Assembly: GCA_014529385.2 (NCBI GenBank)
Contig: CM043969.1
Coordinates: 30,090,946-30,150,945, forward strand
Source: Adiantum capillus-veneris
Taxonomy: Eukaryota; Streptophyta; Polypodiopsida; Polypodiales; Pteridaceae
Length of the DNA stretch: 60,000 nt
Direction: 5' to 3'
In this document: piece by piece, positions 22,742 to 34,600 of the stretch
Layout: each line of letters starts with the position of its first letter
How positions within the stretch are numbered: the first letter of the stretch is position 1
The notes under the pieces: model-generated
Seen by the model: only the letters and a program-made list of their open reading frames with translations
Database searches by the model: none
Told to the model about the DNA's origin: nothing
Position numbers and translations under genes: made by a program

Positions 22742-23750
22742 TCACTTCATTGTGGTGGCTTTTATCACTTGTTCGATCCAATTTGTCTTCAAGGATAGTT
22801 TCTCCTTTCTCATATTTTGTAGGAGGTATTCTTCTTGTAAAGAACACCTTGGCCGACCAAGCATCATTTTGATGCTTTTGATAATCTTTGATTTCTTACT
22901 ATCATTTGTCAGTTCAAGTTGTCCATAACGATTAGAAGCAATGAAATTGCGGACATCCCTTCTCTCATCAAGCTGGTACAAGTAGGGAAGCAGCTCCCCC
23001 AAGAGCACATTGTCAACCATTTTTTCACCATCAAACTCGAATGGAAAAATACAATTGTTTGCAGGTGAAACACATCCCTTATAAGGAGAGTCGTTGATTA
23101 GCATTGTTCTTTGTGGATCACATTCATAACCCGTGGAAATTTTGGCCGGAGGTTTGAACATTGCCTCAATATTTGGATTGTTGGGTCTAAATAATTTTTG
23201 GCTTTGGGAAATGTAGCAACCTTCTTGATTAATAAAATGTATCTCCAACTAAGTTTTCTAGTGCTCTAATGATTTGAAGCACATTGTTTTGATTATATGT
23301 TGACCAAATTGCCACATTAAACCTCTTCAGTATAGTCTTCAATAATTGGATGCAACCTAGCCTCAGTATAATATATCTTTTTGAATCTAACTACACTAAA
23401 TCATGATGTGAGGATGGTTGAGGGGAATGTTTCAATAATATATCATTTAAATCCAATACAATTGTAAGTATGGATTTCTCAACATCTGAACTAGATGAAC
23501 TAGCAACAATTGGCAATGATTGGTGAGCAAACTTTTCACTCTCTCTTAAAGTAGGCTGCATTGTTGCATCACTAACTCCTTTGTTCTTGTCATTGCAAGC
23601 TTTCTCAAGCTGCATAACACCAAGATTTGGTATAGAAGTATCATCCATATTGGGAATATTCGAAATAATAGAACCAATGGATTCTACAATTGCTGACTTA
23701 AGTGTGGGGGCTTTATCCATCCCAGTTTGCAAATCTAAGAAAACACACAT
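22742..23750 (-). pseudogene. FCP1/SCP-like HAD phosphatase-domain remnant, copy 1
   Basis: From 23750: an acidic, serine-rich N-terminal part, then SILTIVLDLNDILLKH (HAD motif I position, DLND in place of DxDx(T/V)). In the interval 23250-23390 broken frames give LKRFNVAIWSTYNQNNVLQ. The frame from 23248 gives QRTMLINDSPYKGCVSP (the DDSP-type motif), FPFEFDG, LLGELLPYLYQLDERRDV and RNFIASNRYGQ. The order and spacing match one FCP1-homology domain, so the parts belong together, but stops and shifts in the middle disrupt it. It is a tandem relative of the remnant at 19990-20735 in the same orientation. Confidence 0.7.
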
Positions 23751-24049
23751 AACATTGGTTGCTCAAAAATCACTAGAAATTATTTCACCATTTTTACATG
23801 TAGAACTCAAATTAAGATCTTATACAAGGTAGAACCAATATTAGAGTCCTTGAACCCATTGATACACAAGGCACCAGTTACTCAAGTTGACAAATAGTCC
23901 CAATGCATACATGGACACATCCTTTTGGTTTGATGTGTGAAGATAATCCATGATGCAAAGGTAATAAATTTTTATCAAATGTATGGCTTACTTTTGGATT
24001 CACACTCATGCAATGAGGACTAATTATATAACCCAACACATTTCTTTCT
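23751..24049. other. spacer sharing sequence with 43.1 kb
   Basis: No supported gene. The stretch near 23985-24070 (CACTCATGCAATGAGGACTA, then TTCTTTCTTTTAAAAAACCA) recurs near 43075-43145 with few changes. The same non-satellite sequence therefore occurs on both sides of the element A insertion, in the same orientation. Confidence 0.6.
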
Positions 24050-25362
24050 TTTAAAAAACCAAGAGTACTCCATCTATGCTTCTTTGAAACATGGAGAGAA
24101 GCAAGCTTCGCCACTTGACCAAGCTTCAACCCATTGAGACTGAGACAAAAGAAAGCTCTACCATCCAACCAAAGTGGGCTCTATTAAAACAAGGAGCACA
24201 TTCAGGTTTTGGTTTGAAGGTCTACCACTCGTCCAAGCTATACACTTAATAAATAGTAGACAATTTAGTATAGTAGTCCACAACTTGCGTAGCCTTAGGA
24301 AAACAATTTATACCACTTGTATAAGATGGGCATGGGAAATTATAATAGGTCCACCACTAGTCCATTCTAGGTGCTAGGTCCACGCCCAACCTCAAAGGCT
24401 ATATCTTGACTGGTGTTTTCTCACCATTTGGATAACCCCATGATATGTTTTCAATGAGGGATTTTGTTTGAAGGTCCACCACTTGTCCAAGCTAGCTCTA
24501 TTGGAACATGAATAGAAGCAAAGCTCCACCACTTGTCCAAGCTAGCTCTATTGGACCTAGCATAGAAGAAAATCTCCATCGCCTATTCTATGTGTGCTTC
24601 TTTGAAACATGGAAAGAAGCAAGCTTAACCACTTGGCCAAGCTCAAGTCAATTGAGATTGGGACAAACATAAGCCTTACCATTTGTCAAAATTGGTATCC
24701 ATTAAAACATGGAGAATCTAAGCTATGTTGTACATTGAGTTTTTTGTTTGAAGGTTCACCACTTGTGCAAGCTACACTTCATGTAGATAGTAGACGGTTT
24801 ACTCTAGTAGCCCACATTGTCAACATGCTTAGCCTTTGAAATACAAGGTATGCCGCTTGTCAAAGGTGTCCATGGAGAAATGATAAAAGGTGCATGAATT
24901 ATTCATTCTGAAGATCTAAGCGCATGTTCCACCACTTTTGTAAAGCTAAATCTTGACTGTTTTTTCTTTCTCAACCTATTCAGAGGGTTTTATTTCAAAG
25001 TACACCACTTGTCCAATCTAAGCTCATTAGAACATGGAGAGAAGAAAATCTCTATAAATTGTTCAATATTTAGTAGCATGTTCCACCTTGTAATGCTTGA
25101 AGTTCCACCACTATAGCTCAATTGAAGCATGGATAGAAGAAAAACTCCACCATCTATCTTAGCTATTCTTCTTTGAAGCATGGAGAGATACTCCACCACT
25201 TGTCCAAGTTAGGATCCATTGAATCTAGGACAAATGAAAACTTTACCATACGTCCAGACTTGGCTCCATTAAAACATATGGAGCCCATGCTATGATGTAC
25301 ATTGAGTTTTTTGTCTAAAGGTTCACCACTTGTCCAAGCTAAACTTCATATATAGTAGACGG
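24050..25362. repeat. satellite-like array, block S3
   Basis: Same family and orientation as S1. It ends abruptly in GTAGACGG at 25362, where element A copy 2 begins. The interrupted phrase resumes at 40348 (ACGGTTTAGTCTAGTAGTCC), so S3 and S4 were one array before that insertion. Confidence 0.8.
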
Positions 25363-26502
25363 TGTGAGCAGGATGGAAACACACAGAATGCCTCTATAAC
25401 GACCCGACACACACTCTTGGGAAGATACACACACACACTATGGGGCACCACTCGGATTACACAACACACCTGGCCGAGAAAGGGAACACACCTATGGAGA
25501 GAGGAGAGAGACTATCCGTTTGCCCACTCCACACAAAGAGACACACACAAACACACCCAAAAAACTCAGCTCAAAAGAGGAGAACTTCTGATATTTAGAT
25601 ACAAATGATCTTGGGCCAACACCAAGGGGGCAAATAGCTCACACAGTATGGGTAAAATAAGCCAGATACAATCACAAACTGGAGCAGAAGCTTTGCTCAT
25701 AGGAGAAACTTACACAACCAAAACAGTAGAAAAAAAATGAGGAATTTGGAAAAATGGACAGCTCCATTGTGTCCGCAATGGCCCAAAACACCAATCTACA
25801 ATGTCAAAGTGCTCAAATCCAACCTCAGATGAGCAGTTTACGACCAAAACAGGCTCCAAAAACCCCAAAAACACAGTTGCGGCTGTTCCTCCTCTCTTCT
25901 CCACATTTTTTCTAGTCTTCTCTCTTGTTTTTCAGTTCCCACACTTATCTTTACTACTTGGGTACCCTTGGCCTTTTAGATGACCTCAAACAGACCCCGA
26001 ACAAGCCAAAAACTGACCTCGCAGTGCATAGTTGTCACCTTTTTGCATCCATCCGCACACCTGGCACTCAACTTTTTCCAATAATGCATCCTGTCACCAC
26101 GTAAAGTGGCCCCAAAATATGGTACTCATGATGAAATTTCTGCATAATTCTCACAAGAAAACACCCACGTTGTGTCCGTACTTCTCCGCGTGCAAGTATT
26201 GACCCCATTCACCCTCGTGACGCCACTAGATGCCATCTGACGCACCTCCCTACCTCATGTCGTCGTCCTACAGATAGCTTCCTCGAGAAGTTTTACGCGC
26301 TACCAAATCCTCATTATTATAAAAAAAATACACTGGTACTGGTAACGATGAAAATCGATGCACTATGTACATGCTGTCCTACCTGTACACATGTGGGCCC
26401 CACGTAACCCCCTGGCTCTGGAAAATGGGCAATCCTTTATTCGATGCACCATGCATGAGTATGTACATATGCGCAATCCCTTGCTCCAAAAAACTCCTGA
26501 CA
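25363..26502 (-). repeat. 3' LTR of element A copy 2 (1140 bp)
   Basis: Starts TGTGAGCAGG and ends CTGACA, the same ends as the LTR at 1996-3135 and of the same length. It contains the CCTGGCCGAG site region where element B entered the partner LTR. Confidence 0.9.
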
Positions 26503-26520
26503 TAATTTGCCCATCCCCTA
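26503..26520 (-). promoter_or_regulatory. polypurine tract of element A copy 2
   Basis: On the minus strand TAGGGGATGGGCAAATTA directly precedes the 3' LTR. A G-rich purine run in this position normally primes plus-strand DNA synthesis. Its presence shows that the internal pol deletion spared the ends needed in cis. Confidence 0.6.
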
Positions 26521-26543
26521 GCCTGCTAGAGCATTCCTGCTCA

Positions 26544-27863
26544 TCAGCACCAACAAGAAATATGAGACTCGCCGCCTGGATCCCACACAAAAACACTTGG
26601 CATTCCTTGCATCAAAAGCTTAATCAAGGTTCCACTTGGTTCCCAAGGAAAACCTGTAGAGATGCCATATATCAACTTTGCACCAAGAAAACCATCAATT
26701 ACTTTTGCATAGACATGCATGCGCCAATATATCTCCTTCTCCATAGCTGAGAGGTCTCCACTGATCATTTGTGTCATCAATTCCTGCTTCTTTGACAATT
26801 CAACCTTGGTTTGCATCAGCCCTTCAATCACTTCATAAGGCCCTTCACTTTCATCTTCAACTTCATTCGCAAATGCAACTAAACCAGACTCTTGGATTCC
26901 TTTGTCCATCAAATGAAATGCAACATCAGTATCCTCATCATCACTGCTGGTAGTACTATCACTATTCTCATCAGACACTGTGGAGTAGTCTTCATCACTA
27001 GACTCATCTTCATCTTCATAAAGCTCCTCCAATCGTTTCCTTGTGTCCGTATTATATAGCTTCTTGGCACCTGTCTTTCCATACAGGCTAATCGTACCAT
27101 GTTGACAATCTTGAACAGCTCCCACTGCACATAACCATGGTCTACCTAGTATAATAGGATATGCTCCCAACCCTGCTGGCATCACATGAAAATCAACCAT
27201 TGCCTTTGCATCAAATGCCTCCACTTCTAAGATCTTTACAACACCCAAACATTTTACTTTTTGATGGTTTGCCAACTGATCCGGAAACCTAACACCCCAG
27301 TCACTGTAAGACCCTTCTTCTCAATGCATGAGTGTGTTATCACACATATTTCGGCTCCGCCATCCACATAACCTTGTCCCAGATTTTTTCTTTTATGCCA
27401 CACATCTACGATTGGAAAAATTTCTAGTAGCTCATCCATTGCCAACACCTTCACTGAACCCCTCTCTGGCTCTTTCTCCATTGGGTTAACCATCCTCTTC
27501 CACTGTCGCTTTAGCTTAGGCACCATCTCTATAAGTTGCCCAAAAGTAACATGTGCCTTCCTGCTCGTCAGATCCTCCTTCAAGTCATAGCTTAATTGCC
27601 CATCCCCTAGTGGAAAATCTGCAACATGAAACTTGCGATGAGCCCTCTTTTCCTCTTGGCCTTGACATCCTCGCCTTCATGGCTCTTTCCCTTCTTCTTA
27701 CTAGGACCTGGGGCACTTCTTCCTTCCTTTTCCTCTGTGGTCCTCTTCCCAATAGGCATCACTAATGTATCCTCTAGCTTTGATGCCTTCTCCAACGTGA
27801 CTACACTTATCACTTTTTTCTTTCCCTTTTCCTCCTGGGTTAGTCCACTGGTTCCTTCATCTC
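26544..27863 (-). pseudogene. element A copy 2 protease region and acidic tail
   Basis: Three overlapping broken frames. The first (27867-27607) is a Lys/Glu-rich linker. The second (27583-27254) has LIEMVPKLKRQWKRMV and the protease active site GYVDGGAEICVITHSCIE (DGGA). The third (27275-26544) starts MANHQKVKCLGVVKI, has the flap-side motif PIILGRPWLCAVGAV, then a strongly acidic Asp/Glu/Ser region (about 27020-26900), and stops short of any RT motif. Element B has the same arrangement (RRQWSKMV, YIDGGAQICV, LILGRPWL) and then continues into RT. Here the 3' LTR follows within about 40 bases. Confidence 0.75.
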
Positions 27864-28828
27864 TCATAATTTCGATGCCATAAATGGATACATGTCTCCC
27901 CCCATCCTTGGTGGCGTATCACATTGTGGGCTGATGTGGCCCAACTCTCCGCAATTATAACATGTGGGCATTTGCCTCCAGAACCTACCATATCTTTGTC
28001 CAGCACCATTCCTAGGTCTTTCTTCACCTCTTGGCTGATTTGCAAACCTCCCTCGACCTCGATTATTTCCCACTTGACCCAGCATGTTTAGGCTGAGATT
28101 CTTCGTCAAATCTACCACTTGCCTCATGTATTGCCTTAGCCCATCATCTTGCACTGCTGTAGTGCCCACTGCTGGCATAACCTGAGGAGTAACATCAACC
28201 ACTGGTTCATGATGAACCCCTGGCATGCGACCTTGTAAAGACTCTATAGGCTGAAATTCAGACCTCATGGGCAAAGACTCTACTCCTAGCTGGCTCATTT
28301 TCCTTAGCTTCCACTCTTTGTTCCTTGCTACCTCCAATGCATCTTCATATGTCCTAGGCTTCTTTAGCTCCACTCTCCAACGTATATTCTCCCAAAGACC
28401 AGCCAAGAGCCTATCCTTCTTCATCATGTCAGGCGGGGGTACTTGTGGTGCTAAGGCCTTGCACATCTGCTCCCATGCCAATGAAAACTTACGTATGTAC
28501 GCATCTACTGGCTCACCTTCCTTCTGAACCAAACCTTGCACTTCTTGCCACACTTTGTCACGATCTTCTATCTTCACAAACTCCACTTCCAATCCATGCC
28601 TTAGATTGTCCCAACTCAATCTTACGGGTGGATCAGCCCCACGCAACTCCTCTTCAAATGCTTTGGACCAAACTCGTGCATCACTGTTCAAACAGATTTG
28701 GAAAAGACGTAACATCTGCGTCTTGTTATGAATCAAGTTGCTAATACAGGAAAACTCCATCTTTTTTTTTAAAAGTCTTCCACATCTTCATCACTTCTTC
28801 CATGAAACTCCGGATAAGAGAAAGCCAT
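27864..28828 (-). pseudogene. element A copy 2 gag
   Basis: Same protein as at 1-934. The start ATG at 28828 precedes YPEFHGRSDEDVED, after which a run of A on the coding strand (28763-28772) shifts the frame. From 28760 the gag is open for 298 codons, including ARVWSKAFEEELRGADPP, DAYIRKFSLAWEQMCKA and the zinc knuckle CYNCGELGHISPQC near 27915-27960. Its TGA stop overlaps the ATG of the next frame (ATGA at 27864-27867). Confidence 0.8.
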
Positions 28829-28931
28829 GGCTACCCAAGCTACGATGCTTTGAGAACCTCTTCGAACACACGTGCAAGAACCCAAAACTTTTGACTGACC
28901 CAATCCCCAGAAACTTCAATGGAGCTCAACT

Positions 28932-29174
28932 TCAGATAAGGACAAACACATGCACATCAAATGAGTTTTCGTAGTTGATCATTGGAAAAACAACCGGTAA
29001 AGGACATTCCAATACCTCTCTTAATCTTCTTGGCCCGAACATAAAGACTATGCGCTGTTGGAAAAAAATCTTCCTGGACACATAAACATTTATCTGGATT
29101 CTCTGGGTTAAATGAAAAGGAGTGAATTGAGGACCATTTTGAACATCCATTAAAGTCAACCATGAAGCTCCCAA
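28932..29174 (-). CDS. small leader ORF upstream of gag, element A copy 2 (80 codons)
   Basis: Almost identical to the ORF at 1038-1265 and in the same position, about 100 bases before gag. Differences are a few substitutions (for example REVLECPLPVVFPMI) and a different N-terminal Met. It is related to the element B leader ORF. The function is unknown. Confidence 0.5.
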   Translation of the reverse strand: MGASWLTLMDVQNGPQFTPFHLTQRIQINVYVSRKIFFQQRIVFMFGPRRLREVLECPLPVVFPMINYENSFDVHVFVLI

Positions 29175-29778
29175 GAAGGCACACTTGTCTTATCCTCTGA
29201 TTTTGCCAAAATTTCAGCAGCATAGCAACATAAATGGCTCAAAAGACCAAAAAACTAGCCATCACAATTTGGAAAAATTCTGAGAGAGTTTCCCCAGAAG
29301 TAGAGCAGTAAGAACCCAAAATATAGACTGTATATGTATGCATAAACTGCCAACAATAGAACCCGATCATCAAATAGGAATCACTGATACATAGCCTATG
29401 GTGAGGTCACGAAAAGGGTGCTCTAGCTACCTGTATCACCGAAAGGATCTCCACATTTGAGAATCCCCCAGCTCAATAAAACCTCACGCTATCGACCCTC
29501 ACACGAAGGCTAATACAAATCACGTATAGTCAAGTCTCAGAAATGACTATCTTCATAACCAACTCTCAGAAATGGATGGGGCTGCCAAATAAAACCATGT
29601 ATGGCTCCACAAAGGCGTACAATGGCAGTTTCCACAAGTAACGTACAATCCAATAGACAATGCGCTCAAACAGGCGCCAAGTGATGCATACCCACAACAA
29701 CTGCAAGTGACATCACTGCTAGTATATCACTGTACTCCAGCTACCTGTACCTGTGGGAATCACCTGTACCTGTACCTC

Positions 29779-29892
29779 TCCCTATAACCTGTAACATGTA
29801 ACCTGTAATCTGCAACTTGCAACCTGTAAGCTCGAATCTCGAAGCTTGAAGCTTGAAGCTCGAAGCTCGAAGCTCGAAGCTCGAAGCAAAAG
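29779..29892. repeat. short tandem repeats in element A leader (copy 2)
   Basis: Units around CCTGTAAC, then about nine units of the 7-mer TCGAAGC and its variant TTGAAGC (29833-29887). Copy 1 has about three, so the array expanded or contracted between copies. Confidence 0.85.
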
Positions 29893-29904
29893 GTAGTCAA
29901 AGAA

Positions 29905-29924
29905 GATCTTCCGTGGGGGTGCCA
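29905..29924 (-). promoter_or_regulatory. primer-binding site, element A copy 2
   Basis: Minus-strand TGGCACCCCCACGGAAGATC, six bases inside the LTR end. It differs from copy 1 at two positions. Confidence 0.5.
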
Positions 29925-29930
29925 AAAGAA

Positions 29931-30056
29931 TGTGAGCGGGATGGAAACACACAGAACGCCTCTATAACGACCCGAAACACACTCTTGGGAAGATACACAC
30001 ACACACACACTCTATGGGGCACCACTCGGCTTACACAACACACCTGGCCGAGACAG
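29931..30056 (-). repeat. 5' LTR of element A copy 2, first segment
   Basis: The LTR start TGTGAGCGGG through CCTGGCCGAGACAG, where element B begins. The remainder of this LTR is at 39316-40347. Confidence 0.9.
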
Positions 30057-30265
30057 TGACGGGAGCAAAGCGAACCCGAACCCCGACGGCCTCTAAAACA
30101 CCGGGGACCGAATGGCGCGCCTCTGGCCTGTCATGGTAAAGCAAACAGGGGGCACCACCTAGCTTCAGCGGCTAGGACGCAAACAACACACCACCATAAC
30201 AAAGTTTTCATCCAAGAGAGATGGATGCTTGGGAGTAATGATGAAAAGGAAGGAAAATGAGATCA

Positions 30266-30304
<39 letters not shown>

Positions 30305-31619
30305 GGGAGGGGGTATAGCGTCTTAGTACTTAGGCATCACAAAAGGATGGCGAATCCGCACACCCTTCACATATACACAAGCTCACTCCAAAACACAAGA
30401 CTAGGTGGCGATTCGGCACACCTCACATGGGCAAAACATTGCAAGAAAACATACTCACAAAACCTCAAGCTTTATTTAGAGAATTAGGCGATGAAATGGG
30501 GAGCATAGGGACGTAGGGGAATGAGAAGGGAGAGAGTGGTAGAGCACATGGCGGATAGGTGGGAGTTGATGGCGAAGAATCGCACGAGGATTATGGCCAT
30601 CATCCTTCATTTAGTTGCCCTTCATCTTCCATAGCCAAGGGTGTAGAGGTCATGCTCAAGACAAGCATGGTGATTGCGGTGATGGTGATGGTGTGGGTGT
30701 GTGTGTGTGCACTAGGCACACACAGTGCATAGTGTACTCTTTGGTAATGGTGTGTGTGTTTAGTGTGATGGTGACCCCTCTTTATATAGGGGAGGAGGGG
30801 GGGGAGAAATTATAGAATTTAGAAATGAAGAAATAATTATCTACATAGGCCATGTGACTGTGGGCCCCACTTGTCTGGCTGTGTGTATATGTGCCAGAAC
30901 AGTAGTCTCATGAGAGAGACTAAGAGAGAGAGATGGGTTGATGAAAAAAAGTGAGAGGCGACATGGAGAATAAAGTAATTACAAGAGGGGAGAGAGGGGA
31001 GTGTGCTCAGAGGTGAATCTGTGTGCAGATGTGTGTGAACACAAGAAAAATCAGGTAACCACCGGGTGGGGATGGGTCTGTGGGCACCTTTTTCAGTGAA
31101 ATTGAGTGTGTGTGAGTGTGGGGGAGGTTATTTAGCTACAAGACAAGAGACATGGCGCCCTTTAGAGAGAGAGGGGGGTATTTGGGTCATGGGATATGAT
31201 AGGAGAGAGAAAGAGGGGGTGGGGTATACTATTTTGGAAGATAGGGTAAGTTGCATGTGAGTTAGGGTGCATTATTGGTGAGTTAGAATGCATTATTGGT
31301 GAGAGGTGGGGTAGCTTGAGGGGAGAGAGAAAGGAGAAAGGACAAGGGGAAGAGAGAGGGGGTTGACCTTTTGAGTGGAGGAGAGGAAAAGGAACACACG
31401 ACGGGGCAATAGTGAAGAAAAAGGAGACAAGGTGGGGATGGGCTGCCCCACAGGCATGAGGTCGCCTATTTTACCTTTCTCATATATTTACATAATCATA
31501 CTTTTTTTTTCTTAATTTTTCTAATGTCTTTTATCACTCCCTCCCTAAGTGGGGGTTTTCATGGGGTGGGGACGAGAGAAGAGGGGTATGGGAGCTTGGC
31601 TTGTGAAAAGCCCCCATCA
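30057..31619 (-). repeat. 3' LTR of element B
   Basis: Bounded by TGACGGGAGC and CCCCCATCA. It has a GA microsatellite (30270-30301) longer than in the partner. It is followed inward by the polypurine tract. Confidence 0.92.
30779..30789 (-). promoter_or_regulatory. TATA box in element B 3' LTR
   Basis: Minus-strand CCTATATAAAG, preserved identically in the other LTR (38472-38482). It is in the element's transcription direction and about 720 bases upstream of the LTR end. Confidence 0.5.
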
Positions 31620-31635
31620 TTAGCCCTCCCCTTTT
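31620..31635 (-). promoter_or_regulatory. polypurine tract of element B
   Basis: Minus-strand AAAAGGGGAGGGCTAA immediately before the 3' LTR start, the expected plus-strand primer. Confidence 0.7.
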
Positions 31636-31647
31636 GGCTAGAGGCAT

Positions 31648-34600
31648 TCATGTCTCTAGCTCATCTGTTTTATCATTATCGTCGGAGGTGGCGGCTGATG
31701 GTGTGTCCTCATCTGGAATGTCAATAGGTGGAGCCTGGTCAAATCGAAGAAAATAAGGTTTAAGTCGCCAACCATTTACCCTGGTTTTATGAAGTTTTCC
31801 ATCAGCCTCCATAAGCTGGTAGCTTCCATTGGCATACTTTTTCCTGACGATGAAAGGATCTTCCTATCGGAGTAGGAGTTTCATATCCTTGCGCGTGTCG
31901 AAGCGATTGTCGTAGCGGAGCACCAACATTCCTTTCTTCAATTCTTTTTTCCGGAGATGCTCGTTAAAGCTAAGCCGTCTATGCTCTGCTTGTGCTGCAT
32001 AATAATTTATTGCTTCTTCTCTGTCCAACTGCAGTCTTTCCAAGTTGATGATGCGATCTCTCAAATGCATGCTGGGTTGTTGAAGTTGGCTTGCCATTAC
32101 TCTGAGACTTTGTAGTTGCACTTCAATGGGCAAGATTGCTTCCTTACCAAATACTAGATGATACGGTGTGAATCCCAAGGATGTACGAAATGAAGTTCTG
32201 TAGGCCCATAAAGCTGGTAGTAGATACTTATCCCAGACTCCAGGATGATTGTTTACCTGCTTGGTAATAATTTTAGAAACCATTCCATTTACCTTTTCAA
32301 CTAGGCCATTACATTGAGGGTAATATGGTGAAGAGTGCCTCCTTGTAATGCCCAGTTTTTGCATTAATTCTCCTACCAAGTCTGCTCTGAAACCTGGCCC
32401 TCTATCAGAGATGATCTCCAAAGGTGTGCCAAAACTACAACATATGTGCTCGTAGATAAATTTAGCTACCTCTACTGCTGTGATTCTAGTGGTGGCTGTA
32501 GCCTCTGCCCATCTAGTCATGTAGTCGACCCCCATGATAATGTAGAATTTTCCTAAGTTGGCCCTAGGTAATGGCCCAATGGCATCGATACCCCATTTTT
32601 CAAATGGGCCATATGAGAGAATAGGTGTCTGTGGTTCAGGCATAAGTGACCTAGTGCCGGCCTTTTGACACAACTTACATGTTTTGCACCAGTGGTGTAC
32701 ATCACGGTTGAGGCTAGGCCATATGAAGCCTGCCTGCAAGATTTTCCTACTTGTTATGTCTAGGGCAAAATGACCACCACAAACCCCGTCGTGACAGCTA
32801 GCAATTACTCCCGTGATTTCCTGAGAGAGAGGGACCTTCCTGAGTATTTGGTCCTTACCCTTACAGTACAAACCTTCATTGATGATTCGATACCTTGTGG
32901 CCTTCCGCGTCAGCCATTGCTTCTGTCCCTTTGTTAAATCTGATGGGCATTCCCATGTTTCCAAAAAATGCATGATGTCAGGCAAGGCATCACTTCCTTG
33001 AAATAGAGGGAGCTTTAGTTTTATTGCTCCAACCACCACTTCCTGTAGTCTTTCACTTGCTAGGGCATCTGCTTCTTGGTTTTGAGCCCTTGGGATATGG
33101 TGTATTTGAACTTCTTCAAACTTACCCAACAAGGTTTTTACACCACTTAAGTGAGTCCTTAAACTAGGATTCTTGCATGTCCATGCTCCATTTACTTGCC
33201 TTACCAGAAGTAGAGCATCCCCAAATACATTAAGGCGTTGTACACCTTGCGAGACGCACCATTGTAGACCCTTGGTTAGTGTTGCATACTCAGCTTCATT
33301 GTTAGAATGTGAATCTAACAATTGCCCCAACGAAAATACCTTTGTCTCTTTGTCATCAAAGACCACTATGCCTGCAGCTGCTTTGTCGGACGCTCGCTTG
33401 TAGGCTCCATCAAAGTAGAGAGAGTATGCTCCTTCTACCATCGGTGGTACTGGAGGTAATCGGACTTCTCCTTCCTTAGATTGCTTCTCCTTCCTTTCAA
33501 AGACTTGGTAGGTCATGAGTCCCCCCAAACTTGCCCTTGTCGTGCTTTCTACCTGTACTGTGTAGTCAAACTCTTGCAGACGAACTATCCATTTAGTAAT
33601 TCTAGCAGACACATCCATGTGTTGTACAACATAGGGAAATATTTCATCCGTGGTTAGAATCACAAATTGCTTAGGCAACAAATATGACCTAAACTTTGTA
33701 GTTGCAAATCTAAGAGCTAGGACTAAGTGTTCCACATGGGTGAAACCTTTCTCTCCTCCTGTCATCATTCAACTAGAGAAGTAGATTGGCCTCATGAAAG
33801 ATGTCGTCGTATCCTTTTGGAGTAGCACAGCCCCCAATGAGTCATCACCAACACTTGAGGTGACATAGAATTTTTCATCCCACTTAGGTGGTGAGATAGT
33901 TGGCAGAGTGGCTAAGACCTCCTTTACCTTGTTGTAGTGATGTTCTCTTTCCTCGTCCCAAGTGAAAGTTGATCTTTGAGTGAGTTGTTGCAGTGGTAGA
34001 ACAAGTTGTGATAGTAGATGTATGAATCTACTTAAGTACCTCACCTTCTGTAGAAAAGAGACCAGTTGACGTGCGGTCGTTGGTGAAGGTAGGGCTATGA
34101 GTGCGGACACCTTACTTGGGTCGGCGTTGATACCTTTTGCTGAAATTTCATGGCCTAGTAGAATGACTTTACTCTCCCCAATGTGGCATTTATCCACATT
34201 TAATTGCCCACCTAGGCTCTGCAACCTGGCCAAACCTTCAGTTACCTTTTCTAAATGTGAAATACGGGAGCTATATATACAAAAATCATCAATGAACACT
34301 CTTATGGATGTTCCAAAGAACGGTTGAAAAACATATGTGACATATCTTTGGAATGTGGCAGGTGCATTTGTGAGACCAAATGGCATAACCCTGTATGCAA
34401 AACAACACCATGGCGTGATAAAAGTGGTTTTTAGCTGATCTTCCAAGGCTATGCGTATTTGAAAGTATCCAGAATAACCATCACAGACGGTATAGCATTC
34501 AAAACCCGCTACTTCATTCAGAATTTCATCCAAGAAAGGGAGAGGAAAGTGGTCTCTCTTTGTAGCTGCATTTAGTGGTTTGTAGTCAACACAGACCCTC

